Assembly (NCBI GenBank): GCA_036877525.1
Contig: JAZGTH010000001.1
Span: forward strand, 11,184,001-11,248,000
DNA length: 64,000 nucleotides
From: Chromobotia macracanthus
Taxonomy: Eukaryota; Chordata; Actinopteri; Cypriniformes; Botiidae
Reading direction: 5' to 3'
Each line of letters begins with the position of its first letter. Position 1 is the stretch's first letter. Of the stretch, positions 37,101 through 50,400 are shown one piece after another. The notes beneath the pieces are model-generated. The model was not told the origin of the DNA and did not search any database. It saw only the letters and a list, made by a program, of their open reading frames with translations. Both the position numbers and the translations under genes were made by a program.

Positions 37101-37860
37101 AATGCTATACCGGTGAAGCTTAAAATGAGACAATAGGCGTTTATAGCAAGCTTTTAATGGTTAAACAGTTAAATGAAAATGCATAATGTTTTAACATCTC
37201 TTGAAACAGTGTCTTACAACACATGGAGAACTGAGATCTTTTGTACATAGACATTTATTGTAGAGCTCTGTCTTCACTGTACATTTGTCATCGAAATACT
37301 TTTATTTCTACAATATAAAACTGTAGGTAGAAAATTCTATGCATTTATGTAAGAAAGAACTTGCAAAAGTATTACCATACCTATTGGTATGTATACATAA
37401 CAAGGGAGGAATCTTAAATCTTACATAACATTATAAAGCTTGACCTGAGTGGTTGATATATTCTGTGTAACATGTTCAAATAAACAGATAGTAAATTATG
37501 GTCAGAGTTATGGATGTGTCTTGTGAAGCAAGCTGTGTGAATCATATTTCTGTATAATATGACATTATCTCAGATCGATTAAGTATGAATTAATCTCTTT
37601 TGCTTACTATGTGGAGGTTCTGCTGGACATGTGCGGTTATATTCATAGTGATGAATGGTGCTCATTTGACCCACTTTTACATATCTCCAGATACTGGACA
37701 CGACTGAAATTCGAAACACCCTGGCTGCTTCTTAAAACCTAGTTGACTGTCCACTTAGACTGCAAAAACACTGTCTAGACAGACAGTTTTGAGCCACAAA
37801 CATGACTGTATCTTGACAGTAATACCAAGCATTTTTCTAAAACAAATTGGAACATGCACA
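34157..37860. other. Intergenic DNA downstream of cfap144
   Basis: AT-rich, with a TTTA/AAAT-rich patch near 35620-35700. A short duplication of AAATCATTCCTCC occurs near 34870-34910. No gene was recognised. Confidence 0.6.
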
Positions 37861-37866
37861 TTTATT
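37861..37866 (-). terminator. Candidate poly(A) signal of cfap144
   Basis: AATAAA on the minus strand about 107 nt beyond the cfap144 stop codon. Confidence 0.6.
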
Positions 37867-37972
37867 GCTTATTCGTGACAATAAAGAATGCAGATTTAAT
37901 AAGCCTTACAGATTCTATTCATGCTTGTTTTCATAGCATCAGTGTAATACAGCAACAGGGAAACCCAAACTG

Positions 37973-39103
37973 TCACCTAAGATTTTGTGTCTGCTCTTTC
38001 AAGCGCCAGGCAGCTTCCATGTATTTAGTGATTTCAGAGTTCTGCCGCGGGAAGTTTAATCTCCTGTCACTGCGATCTGAGACAAGCTGCAGAAAAAAGC
38101 AGATTAGTAGGATGCTTATGGAAGGTGTCAGCTGTTCCTTAAAAATTTACCATGGTAACCATACAGTAGCTTCTGCCATTATAGTTACTTCAGTTTTTGT
38201 GGAGTATTAATCCGGGATACTGTATAGCATGTCAATTTTCAAAGTAATACTCTCTGATGTACCCAATGCAAAGCCCATTATAAAAAAACTTTGGGCGGGT
38301 TTAGCAACAAAAACTAATTCTACCACATTTACCTACAGTAAATAAACATTTTACAAGTTTAATTTTTATTCGTTTATAATTGAATAAGTGTATTTAAAAA
38401 ATATATATATATAGAAAATATATATAGATATATATGTAAAATCTAAATGGTTAGCCTAATGGGAATGTACAGCTAAACATTTAGAGACTTAAGTAATGTT
38501 GTTATTACAGTTATTTTTGGCAAGAAAGAATAAGGTTTACCAGAGGAGTGGATAACCAGCCTATCTCTTGTGCCTCAGTCTGAGGGTGCGTGTATTTCTT
38601 TGTTGGTTCCAAACGTGCCCCGTGAATGACCTGAAGAAAAGCAGCTGCACAAAAACATTTTGTCAATATAATAACTCGAATGACGCTTGGTAAGATACCA
38701 GACCTACATCAGTATATCAAATTTAAACAATGAATAAACTTTATGCTATAATTGTATGGTTTAAACACAGTAATAATAACTGTATTAAGTATGGTATTTT
38801 GATGAAACCCGCGTCTTGACAAAATACTTACGATCCTCTTCTTCTTTTCCATAGGCGACTTTACACATGGGCTTATCGGTCAAAATGTGCACTAAAACGA
38901 AAAGAGTTTATACATGTTTAGTTTAACACATGGATTTAAAGATAAAACTGGTTAAATGAATCTATGCACTTACGTTTTTTGAACGGGTTGATGTTAAACT
39001 CGGTGTTAAGCTTCTGGTGTCTCAGTTCCTTCATTATTGTCTCCACGTGAATAGCATTTTGGTGCACTATGTCCACGGGGTCTTTTTCTTTCGTTTTTTC
39101 CAT
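37973..39103 (-). CDS. cfap144: Cilia- and flagella-associated protein 144 (FAM183 family)
   Basis: Four minus-strand exons: 38974-39103, 38832-38891, 38541-38644 and 37973-38086. Phases agree (1, 1, 0) and the sum is 408 nt, 135 residues plus stop, against about 134 in mammalian FAM183A. Family landmarks are DPVDIVHQNAIHVET near the N-terminus, KELRHQKLNTEFNINPFKKL, HILTDKPM, FLQVIHGARLEPTKKY followed by PQTEAQEIGW, and DRRLNFPRQNSEITKYM near the end. No single open frame reveals the gene because every exon is short. CFAP144 is a small protein bound inside axonemal doublet microtubules of motile cilia and sperm tails. The neighbour tmem125 is also its human neighbour. An RFX-type half-site lies about 110 bp upstream, fitting a ciliary gene. 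Confidence 0.92.
38399..38436. repeat. TA microsatellite in cfap144 intron 3
   Basis: Alternating AT run interrupted by GAAA and GA, about 105 bp from exon 3. Confidence 0.9.
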
Positions 39104-39204
39104 ATTTAATAACGTGCTATTGATTTATTTAATGAAGTAATTGCGAGCGTGGCTGTTTCTGCTCACTTTCTGCAATGAGCAGCTCTAGTCTTTTAAACCA
39201 GTCG

Positions 39205-39222
39205 TGGTGCTTGGCAACCGTA
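39205..39222 (-). promoter_or_regulatory. X-box-like RFX half-site upstream of cfap144
   Basis: On the minus strand the sequence is CGGTTGCCAAGCACCACG. GTTGCC is a perfect half of the GTTGCCATGGCAAC X-box; the second half is poor. It lies about 110 bp upstream of the start codon. RFX factors commonly drive motile-cilia genes. Confidence 0.4.
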
Positions 39223-42200
39223 AACAGAAAGTTGCGTTTTGTGTTTATCGGTTGAGTCCACGAGAGGGCGCTCAAAGCCCAATAACTCGCCCCTGCTCGT
39301 TTGTTTGGCTCTATTTCTCTCCTTAATGTATTTCCAGGTTAATGTCAGGGTACTCCAGGAACCATTTTTTAGAAAAAAGTATAATACGATTAAATAAAAA
39401 CAATTAATTTAATATATGATCATATATTATTATATCATATTATTTTATGCTTATATTTATTATATGTATTTATTTATTTAATAGATAGAGTTGTCATTTT
39501 TTTAATGCCGACAGTGGCTCTTGTACCTACTTCTACAGAGCTGCAGTTATCAACACTTTGCTCATTAATATTATGTCTGTTGGAAGATTTTTACAGTTAA
39601 TTTGTAAAAAAATGTGTACAGTCAATATTATCACTGAAAATTAATTTCTAAACTCTAAAGGAAAGAAAATCATTACAATGTGATTCCATGTTTAATTCCA
39701 AATTTTTCAGTTTTTTCATTTTAAAGATGCATGCTAGATGCTGTGGTCCTGTGCACATTTCAAAGCGTGAGAAAGTTTTTGGAGCATCTAAAAAAGAGTT
39801 TCTGCTATGTCTGTGACGACTAGTCATCCATAACCACAATCTGTGCGGGAATACAAACACTCACTTGCTCGAGCCCTATTGTCTACACACACACCGTGAT
39901 AAATCTCTATCTCTTACACAAAGAGACTATATGGATGTGTATGTGTGTGTTTGTTTAGGTGTGAGCAAGTGTATGTTGAGGTTCAGATAAATGCACCTAC
40001 CATCATTCTTTTTTGGACACTTTAAGCTGAATGATGCTTTATTTCCTCATTCACACAGGTAGAGAAGAGGCTGCAAAATCCCAATCTGGTAGATAAACCC
40101 CAGGAGTACATACACCACTGATGGAACTGATTGTACTGAATACACTCGCCATCACGAAGGATAGAGACGCCACCTGGTCATGGGAAACTCTTTGAAAAAT
40201 CAGATTGGCTCTACATTTTGAGTGCTCTCACAGACCGATCTGAGATTTAGCAGCATGTTCTCTGTTTATAGGAGTATGTAAAGGGTTCAGGGTGCCAGAA
40301 ATAAAAACAATGTATTCAAAGCGGACAGCTCTGACAAACCTAGATTGTTCTGTTTGGTCTTTTAAATCCTGATAGGTCTTCCTGGTTGCCTGATTGGTTG
40401 AAGTAAAAAAAAACATTATTTCCTAAATCAATTTTCAAATAAAGAAATTAGAAGATTTGTATCACTGTGTGTGTGCATCAAGCCAATAGGACAAAATGGA
40501 AAGAGATATTGTAATTTCTATATCAGTACTGCTAGTGTGTCATGTCTAGCCAAAGATGCATGTTAAGGTAATTAGCTTAATAAACTTTGTTAGGAGTAAG
40601 TTAATAAATTAGCAGTGTTTCTTAAATACAGTAAGATTAGCATTGAATAGAGTTGACTACAATATTACTTGTCTAAGGAGAAATAATGACTCTTTTTAGG
40701 CATGCCGTCAAAACCTGCAACATCAATAGTTTTAGATCAATCAATAGTCAATCAATTCTAATGTCCAGTTTTTGCCATACTAAATTGGAATATTTTTGTA
40801 TCTATGCTGTACTGATGCTCCATTGCTTTAAAGAATATGAAAGACAACATTTCAATCATCTGACTTGAGGATAATCTTAAAATCTTAAAATATATACATT
40901 TGAAATATTTTCAAAATGGAAACTGTCAAAACAACTTTATGCTTGTTTTATCTTCTTCGTAACATGATCACCTTCAGTTATTAGTTTGACATTTATGAAA
41001 CTTTTGAATTTTATGCCATTGTATCAAATTACATTGGCAGTTTGTTGCCGTGTGCAGTATTCTCAAAGAAAACCTGTTATCTGATTGGCTAAAATACTGA
41101 CTGGTCCTCACAAGCTTATCAAGTATCTCTAAGTTCTGGTCTTCTGTCATCACCCATAGACATCTAAACATAGAAAAACACACTTCTCTTTGTTAGCACT
41201 ACTAATAGCAATTTCACCAAATATGTCACATAAAACCTGTTTCTACTGCTCTGTCTCCCCTTAGACCCAGAACATAACAAGTGTTATTAGTGTAATTGTC
41301 ACTACTTTCACCCCTAGAAGGATGTCTAGAGGTTTAAAGAGAGAGAACCAAAACGATGGAAACAGTTTGCTGCTTGTCTCACATTTTTTCAATTTTTTGG
41401 CTTTTGTTTTGGAAAGGGATCTTTCACATGGGGATCCACACTGGAATTTGTAATGATTGGGATTTGAGCTGTACTGACAGGTGAGAGACAAGAAAAAATG
41501 TAGAGTGGAATTACTTTGATTACTTAAAGACCATATGATGAACAAGTGTGCTGTCCATGACCACTGTGCTCTGCGTTCTGTGTGAGGGAGTTTTCCAAAG
41601 TTCACTTATTAAAACTCCTTATCAGAGAGCAGTATCTTAATGGAATTTTGAGGTGGTAAATGTCAATGGACAAAAATATGTCCATATGTCAAACTAAGGA
41701 TGCCCTGTAGTTTTAGAAGTAATTCTATAGGAAGCTATGACATTATCTGTCTGTCTGTCTATACATCTATCTATGCATATAGGCATCTATATATAACATA
41801 CTGCATCATTACAACACACATATGTTTTTTTTAAATTTCATTCCCTTGGATTAACTTGACTATGTTAAATAAACAGCATAAATTGTCCCAAAATAGGCTA
41901 GAAATCAGAACAGACCATCCCTCCCTCACAAGGTGATGAGCCAGCTAAATGTCAGATCTGTCTTCAACTACCACTTACTACTTGGCGACAAAAGAGGGAT
42001 TGGATTTCTTTAGAGAGGCCAGGCTGTGTTTGCAGAGTATCAGTTGAGAGTTGGGCCTGTTTGGGCTCATGTCCAGAGTAGGTTGTGGTACTAAAGAGCC
42101 TGTGTTTGGGTGTGTTGTGAGTTTGACAGATATTGAGGCAGAATCAGTCCAAAGCCAGTAATCAATGTTATCATCAGTTCATTTTTTTCACTTGTTTCAC

Positions 42201-44060
42201 AGGAATGCTGGAAGAAAGTATGAATATAAAAAACTATAAAAATATAATTAACTCTACAACAGCTAGTAAAACAAAATATCTGGTCTTGTATAATTGAATA
42301 AACCCATTGTGTTTTAAACTACAGGTCAAAATATTAGAAAAGCTTATTTTTGTAATGTAAAGCATAACATATACATAATTTTCTGATAAGTCATAGGTAA
42401 TATATTTTGTAGTTTTGGTTCTCTTCATGTTTTAGGGATAATTAAGAATAAGAGTTTTTGCAGTTTAATCACACTGTCTATAATTAACAATGGCTATGGT
42501 TTATAGGCATTGTTAATGTAATTGCTTGCCTCTCCCGGTGAAGATGTTTTGAATGATGAATCACTGAAAACAGGATGAACGTTGTGCAGCTACAGTAACT
42601 CAGCCCTCTGGGTTTACAAGTAAATTCCACCTTGATGCAATGCTTATGCACAATGCAATGTCTTTTTTAAAGCTACATAAAGCCTTTTAGAAAAATAAGC
42701 AACACTTTCCAAAAGTAATTTAGTTGTTTTTTAAAAAAAACACAAATAATGTTTAATGCCTGTGTTTAATGTTTCAAACATTTTATACTAGACTGCACTG
42801 TGTATGTCCTAGTTTTAGGATGAAATTTAATGTTGATTTGCTGACTAACTCTTACCAGGCCACCCGAGAAATAGGCTGAAATGTGAAAAAAAAGTGGTTT
42901 AAAGTCTTTTTTTCTTTTCTTGTGGTCAAGAATTTAAGGTATGTGCCTACACAAAAACTTTTAGCAAAGTTTCACTGAAGTAAAAAAGTGACAACAAACC
43001 CGTCTTCCCTAAGTGATTTTAAATGCGAGTACTAATGAGATGACCCTTAAAAGGTCTGCTGCTCTTTAAGTGATTATTGACCATCAGTATTTAGGGTCTC
43101 TTCAAACCCATTCCATGCTGTTTCTAGGGTCAGCTCCAGTATATGACGGTTCAGACTTATGCATGCTCGGGCATGAGTCACACACTGAACATGTTACTAA
43201 GGTGAGTGTGTGGGGTTGTTCTGGTCTGCGCTTAGAAAGAACCAAGAGAGACAGCTAGACTGATCCCAAACCAAGGTGGCGACTCCACATGCAGTAGGCA
43301 TAGATAAGAACACAAAGACTCCTCTCCTCCATCCTTATCCAGTGTTAAAACAGCATCGTCTGCATTGGAGAAGTGATGCCAATCACTGCTTGTCACTCCA
43401 GTGGAGCCCAAATGGTGTTCAGGTTACACTAAAACAAGCTTCCACTTATTGAAACACTTAGCTCAAGTGCTTCTGATTTGTTCAGACATGTTAGTAATCT
43501 GCTTACAATTCTTAACACTTTCAGACTGGTTTCTTGGGAGTGTGTTTATGTGTGTTTATGTTTTTGTGACTGTCCTTGTTACAAAGTCAATTGCTTTGTG
43601 GCAAAAGGGTCGTTTGGTCTGCCACAATGTGGAGGCTCTTGTGTAAAGTGAATCTCTTTAAGATCGGTCTTAAGATTTCCTTTGTATTCTATTTGTTAAG
43701 CATCTCCTGGAGGATCCAGTCACAGTCTTTGCTCCTCTGCTTGTCTTCAGGGGTTGCTTTTGGCTGTAGTCTTTTTTTCAAACATTTCTAGGGCGCTGCC
43801 AGTTTTCACACAACAGCTGTAGGTTCAGCTCAAAGACCAACTGAAGCTAATTAGTTTCATACTAATTGCAGGTCATCGCAGTACAGCTTGACAGTCACTC
43901 TGGCAGTAATAGGCACTTGCGACATACAGAACCGCCTTGTGTTGCTTCTCCAGACAGTTCTGTACTTTCCATTGCTACCCTGAGGAACCAATCAGTAATT
44001 ACTTTAAACTGTTTATGGGTGTGAGAGAGAGACTGAGCTAGTGAATGTGGGTGCACATAT
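39223..44060. other. Intergenic DNA between cfap144 and dmrt2b, first part
   Basis: AT-rich with a (TTTA)n-like patch at about 39400-39490. No exon with family similarity was found on either strand. Open frames near 41261-41605 and 43401-43646 look random. Confidence 0.6.
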
Positions 44061-44436
44061 ACAGTGGTGTCTAAAAGTTAGAAACCACTAATGAAAATGT
44101 TCCTAATTTGCAAAACAAAATGTATTATAAGCATAACAATTTGAGTGAAAAGTTAAGATGAATTTTTATTTGATATGACTCCCTTTTGCTTTAGGTTTGG
44201 CACTTCAGGTTTGTTTAAAACCTGATGATCCATGTTATTTCAGCAGGATTTGAGAATGTACCAAAGAGCATCTTATATGCTTCAGTAGAGGCAAAGACCT
44301 TTTGTACAAAGAATTTAACATTTTTTTAGTGTCTTTTTTTAGGTCTTTGATTAGTGACCAAGCAATAGTGCAAATTATTTAAAAATGCATCATTCAAGTA
44401 ACTTAGCTTTATAATGTGGTTTCAGACTTTTGAATT
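44061..44436. mobile_element. MITE of about 375 bp
   Basis: It begins ACAGTGGTGTCTAAAAGTTA and continues GAAACCACTAATGAAAATGTT. The right end GTGGTTTCAGACTTTTGAA is its imperfect inverted copy. The internal GATTAGTGACC is shared with the more decayed element at 9404. No transposase is present. A Tc1-like or hAT-like origin is possible. Confidence 0.65.
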
Positions 44437-47400
44437 CGATGGTTTATAAGTATCTGACTCACACTAAAGCCTTAGTTTTACATAAATAAAAATAATGTTT
44501 CTATTAATGAATATGTAATTTAGACTTTTTAAAATTGCACTCATTAAATGATTTATCAAACATGAAAGTCATATAAAAAATGGTAACCATGTGTTGAATG
44601 AATACCACTAGAGGCAGGTATTGTAACCTGATTCACGCATGATAGCATAGCTGTTTTCATTGTTACATGGGTTATATTTGATATTAACAAACAAAAACCT
44701 CCTTTAAATATGACTGTGTTCAGCCAAACTAAATATTTTTATGAAATCACCTGCAAACCCATGTATTGAACTCACAATATGAAAGAGAAAGCACTAGCAA
44801 ATTAATTCCATTTATTTAGTGTCTTAATAAATGAGGGCCTTATTTTGATAACAGAGTACTGAATATGCATTGAATGTATAACCTGTCCCACATACTGTAG
44901 ACATTTCTATCTTTTCACTTCAGCAGATATGATTTGAAAAGAATCTTTCCATTTTTCTCTGAACCAAATGAAAGTTTAGAGCATCCATTGTTTCATATCT
45001 CTTCACTGTGTGGAGATTTTGTAAAATTTTCTTCTCTTGGGAGATTTACTCTGATAATATCAGCACACATCAATGGGTGGAAAGATCTAGTATTCCAAAC
45101 AAAGAGGCACATCAGTCAAGGTAGAATTGTGTGTATGTGTGTTTGTGTGTAAGTGTTTGTGAGTAAGGACGTCAAAGCTGACACGCATGCTGACAATCAG
45201 GGTCCCATCAACACTTGAGGGCCCCCCTCACAGAGTGAAGCACTAAGAAACAAGATTAGATTCTGTTTGTGGGTCTGACAAACCAGCCAACAGTCAGAAA
45301 CGAGTCTGTACAATATTCTCCATATCAGCAAAGCCTAAGATTACATTAAGCCCAACACTGTAATATGGAACAAATTAAATCACTTGTACAATTCCATTGT
45401 GCCAAAGGCTCTCTTTTAATGCAATCAATATATTTAACTGTCTTTTCGCTTGCTTTTAATCAATATCAATTTCTTGTTTCTTACTCACATACACACAAAT
45501 AAATAATGAATACACAATAATAAAATTAAATCATACAAATGTGTGTTCTTTATATTGAGTGGTCTAGAGCTACACGTTCAGTGCTTAAGTTAATAAAAGC
45601 AATACTAGTTTTTGCCAGGGGGCAAATCCCTGGAGAAAAGATTGTATGTGCATATGTGCAAACAGACACAAACCACAAACTCTGTGCCATGGTAATGGAA
45701 TAGTATGTCAGTTATATTGATTACATGGCAGCAACTGTGAATGTGTGATATCATAACTGCATTCTGGCAGGCAAGAGGCTCTGAGGCTTTGACTTGACTG
45801 TGCTATGAACTGTATGATATCAAACCACCCTTTAATCACAAGAGAAATCCCATACAGAAATCTGATATATGGAAAATGTATATTATACAGGAAGTAATAC
45901 ATAAAATGCAATATAAATGTCACGTCTCTTCATCTATGAAACATATTTAAAGACCTACAAAATTATCTTCTTTTATTTACCAAATATTTTTCTGCAAACT
46001 TCTGATTTTGATTTGACTTTGATTCAATGTAGTATCATTGCTCAGTAATCATGTTTGAAAAGATGACAGTCCATAGTTATTTCCACAATGCACACCAAAA
46101 TTGAAAACGATTCAAAGATTCACAGAGAGCTCTCAAACTGTATGATATCAAAGCTATATACATCTAATAATATAATAGATGTCACAGCACTAAAACTGTT
46201 CAATTCGTTGTAAAAGGAAACTAAAAATAACCCCCAGCACTCAGCTGAACTCATCTCCAGTGCCAGACACAAACAGTGAGGTGGTTTAGAGAAGCACAAA
46301 ATGAGCTGCCTCAGGAAATCAAAATAATTGCATATAAAAATGATCCAGCCATGGCAGTGCTAAATTCCTTCAGTTTCCCAACCAATGACAATGGACCATT
46401 GGTCTGTGTGAAGTCTCTAAAAATAAGCTTCAATAAAACTTAACAGAACTTTAAGAGTTTGTGCTCACTAGGACTTAATTTCCTTTTTTCTGGACATCCC
46501 CGTGCAAACACTGACCAACCTACCATTCTATTCAGAAAACCTTTCTTTAAGAAGGAAAATTTCATAAGATGTTAAGCCTTCTTCAATGTACTTTCAATGT
46601 AATAATTTCTGTCAATGTAAAACTAATGCACAGTGGGAATGACTGCTGCTGGTAAGTCCCAGCTTTTACAATGTCAATGCCAGGACAAACTATTCCTTAG
46701 TGTTTGAGAGACATGACTGATTGAAAGCTGAATTGACAGCCTTATTTAAACAATGATGGAGAAATAATGGCATTCAGGCACCAGATGATGGCATGTCTAC
46801 TTGGATGCATGTTGTCTTTGCAAAGCCTTCCATTACTCTAACAGAGAAAGGTGTTCAGTCATAAAAGGAGGGAGATTTGATCTACAGTAAGATTGTGTTA
46901 ACATCATGTTAACAGTAAGATTATAGTAAGACAGTAAGATTATACAAATGAAGAACATAATTCACATTTTAATGCTTTAAAATACTAATGACATGTCCCT
47001 GCCAGTTAGAATGGCTGTTTTCAAGCCTAAAAATATCCTTAGAGATATAGTACGTAAAATATTTTGTAACATTATAAAAATAATTCTACATTTCAAAATA
47101 TTTTCTCAGAACTCTTGAAGTAAACTACAATTCTCTCAAGCAATGTCCACAAACAATGCATGATTATTTTTGATCGAAGGCACAGCTTCAAAGTTCTATA
47201 TAACACCCATCATGCTCTTATCAGAATACCATGCATGTCTGATTTGTGCTGGTTCACTGCCTAGTCAGGGGGTGGTTGCTACATCTGGGAAACCTTGTAA
47301 TGAGACCCTGATCCCTGTTCAATGCGCTGAAGAGGCAGATCAAGTGGGCTTGGCCTTTTTACATAGCAGCTAAGTTCTGCTACATGGTCACATCAAGGCC

Positions 47401-50400
47401 TAAAACCCACCATCCAAAATTCAGTACCACAATTATACAGTTGTATGTGAAGATTTACACACTCACTTTCTCTTGATTTAATATGGCTCTCTAAATTCAC
47501 ACACACATATGTACACAGGAACATAAACCTTTATTCCTATAAACCTATATTCTATATTGCTTTTGACCATGTGATGTTTGTTTTCAGAAATAATGGCAAT
47601 TTTAACCAATTTTAATCAACCTCTCATTTGTTGATGAACTGATGCATCCAAGAAGCTTTTGGATACATCCAAGTTTCTCTCACATATATCTGTCAGCACT
47701 TCAGGTCAAGACAGGACATTTCTAAAGAGGTCAAGAGGAATATTTCCTCATGTTTCGCTGTTGTATTTTACATATCAAACCTAGATACTTTATAAATCAG
47801 ACACATTACGTACTGACAGTTATTTGATACAGAACATTCTTCTGTATTTATTGATGTATAGGGCTGATATAATTTTTGCATATTAATGTGCAAATGTATT
47901 TGGTTTTTTGACAGGTTTTTTATTTCCTCAGTGAAATCAGACACGATTAATATAAATGTCACAATGGCATCAGATCTTTCACCATAGATAAGAGCGGCCT
48001 TGTTGCACCTGTCAACAATCCAGTCATGACCAGAATGTTTTAGGCTTCATAATGGTGTAACAGGATAGACCCGTGTTTAGGAGCATGTTCAAAGCAAGTA
48101 CTTTGGTCTTAGATTTCAAACATTTGGCAGAACCCCAGTGCATGAAACCTGGTAAAGTTGTGTTGGTCGGAGCTGCTAGGAGCACGGTAAACTACCATGT
48201 GCCACCGGGGGCAGAGATGGAAAATTCTTTCCTATACTAACCCAAAGAACCCCCTCTCTCTTCTGCCATCCACCTCTAATCATTTCATCACCATCCCTCA
48301 CAGCAAACAGACCATGCCCCTGGTGCCTGTTTCCATGTTGTTAATGTTTTGTTATCCAGCTTCCGCAAATATTATGTGGAATTGCTGGTGCAAATTGCGC
48401 CACATGTTGATTAATGTCCTGTTTGGCTGGCTGGAACAGTTGAGGTCTTGATGAGCAGAGAACATCTGGTGGCACAGGTTAATTGAGGGCGATTAAGGTG
48501 ATTAATAGCTTTGTTTGAAGTAAAAACACAAGACAGAAGGGTTTGTGTTACAGGCAAAATGTTCTACGGGGTAGAAGCCATCAACAGCCTGAGGGCTGAG
48601 GAAGCCGCAGTTGAAACAAATGTGAGAGCGGGGCCACAGTGAGGTTGCCGAGTATAGCCTGAGGTATGAAATACAGGTGGAAGGCTCCAGGCCTAATGTT
48701 AGCTAGCAATGGAAGCAAGTGCGTGAGCTGCTGAGGAAAAAGAAATATTGACTCGAGGCCTGGTTCATATAAAAGAGACACTGTTTGACTCTATTTCCAT
48801 TATTATCACATGAACCAGCAGCACGTCTGGAAGAGTATTCTGTACACATTTAATTTTTTAGTGATTTGACAGCCATTTAAATAAAACATTTAATATGGCT
48901 GCACAATGTTAAGTTTGTCTTAGGAACCCTAAAATTCAACAAACTTTCCTTGAAAGTGTTATATTTTATTTTCAACTTTTTATTTAAGTGAATGGCCCTA
49001 TAGAATTTCATGAAGCTAAACAACTAAAACTGAGTATATAATTCAAATAAGAACTGAAAAAACTAAGAGAACTAAGAATTTGTCAAATTATTTTAGTATT
49101 TTTCATTTAATTTTGAAACAAGGTGCACAATGTATGCAACCCTAAACTGCCTTCTTTTGTCACAAAATTAATTTATTTGTTTATGGCCTTTAAGATTCAG
49201 GATTGTAGTTACTTCACATTACATTTACTTTGTCCAGAATAAATCAGGTCTGTTGGCTCGACATTTTGTAGATTTACCTAAATAGGAAAACAAAACGAGA
49301 GAAAATCTATATTTTCACATTCTAATAAAAAATTGCTTATGTATTCTGTGATTGGATCCCATAACTACATGCAGTAAACACCAGCCAATTCTGTTACCTA
49401 AATGCAAAATATATCCGGAGCTATTAGAATGAATTGCATCCCTTAATCCGCCCTGTGGTTTCCTTTACTCTCAGAATTCACAGCATGGATTGTGGTGTCT
49501 GTAATAGTAATCCAGTTAGAATAAATAGCCCTTAAACATAGTGTTGTTCTTGGCAGGTGAGCCATCTGTACAGCTGCGGTGAATACAGGGTTTCCTCTTC
49601 TTTATCACACCATCTCCCCACTCCTTCATTTTGTCAGCTCTCTCTCCTTTTCTGTCCATTTCACTGTCAATCCATCTGTTGCCTCCATAGTCCATGTCTC
49701 CATTTTTCCTTCAACTAGCTTTTGCTTTTCTCACTCTTTTCTTCTGCCAAGCTGCTGTCATTTCTCAGCCTTTCCCATCTTCTTGCTTTCTACGTTTCTT
49801 ACCCTGCATCATCAATAAGGGTTTATGTGTAGATAACCCTTCCTCTCCTCCACTGGAGCCTGACGCTGGTGCAATTAATCATGTGTAAGGAGGTGCCAAT
49901 ACTTCTGAATGCCATTTTTACGGTGCACCGACCGCATAATACGCAGTGGTGGATCGCCTTTCCTAGGTTCTGCGGTATTATGACCGTCCAGTGGTTTCAG
50001 TTTTATACTTAAAGGCCAACCAGCACCAGGCAGGGTAAATACTGTGTTAATGATTTCACAGGGTGGGGATTACAGTTATTTTCATCTGTATATTGCTCCC
50101 CATCCCAAGGCATCCAGGCAAATTAGACTCGAGAAGGGAGAACAGTTGAGACTGGGAAAAATGGGCATCTGCTAAAACATTTAAAAAGCACATGTTCCAG
50201 TGTGTGTAGGCCCAGATGAACAATTTAAAAATTAAAATAATGCAGAAACTCCCCTAACAAAATGTTAATGAAAAGCTGAATGAATATTTGGGCTATACCA
50301 GTGGAAATGAGACGTGGATAAACACAACAAATGGGACATTACGCATGAATTGCCATCAAACTTTCACAGAACATCAGCTTCACTTTCCTTTTTGCAATAT

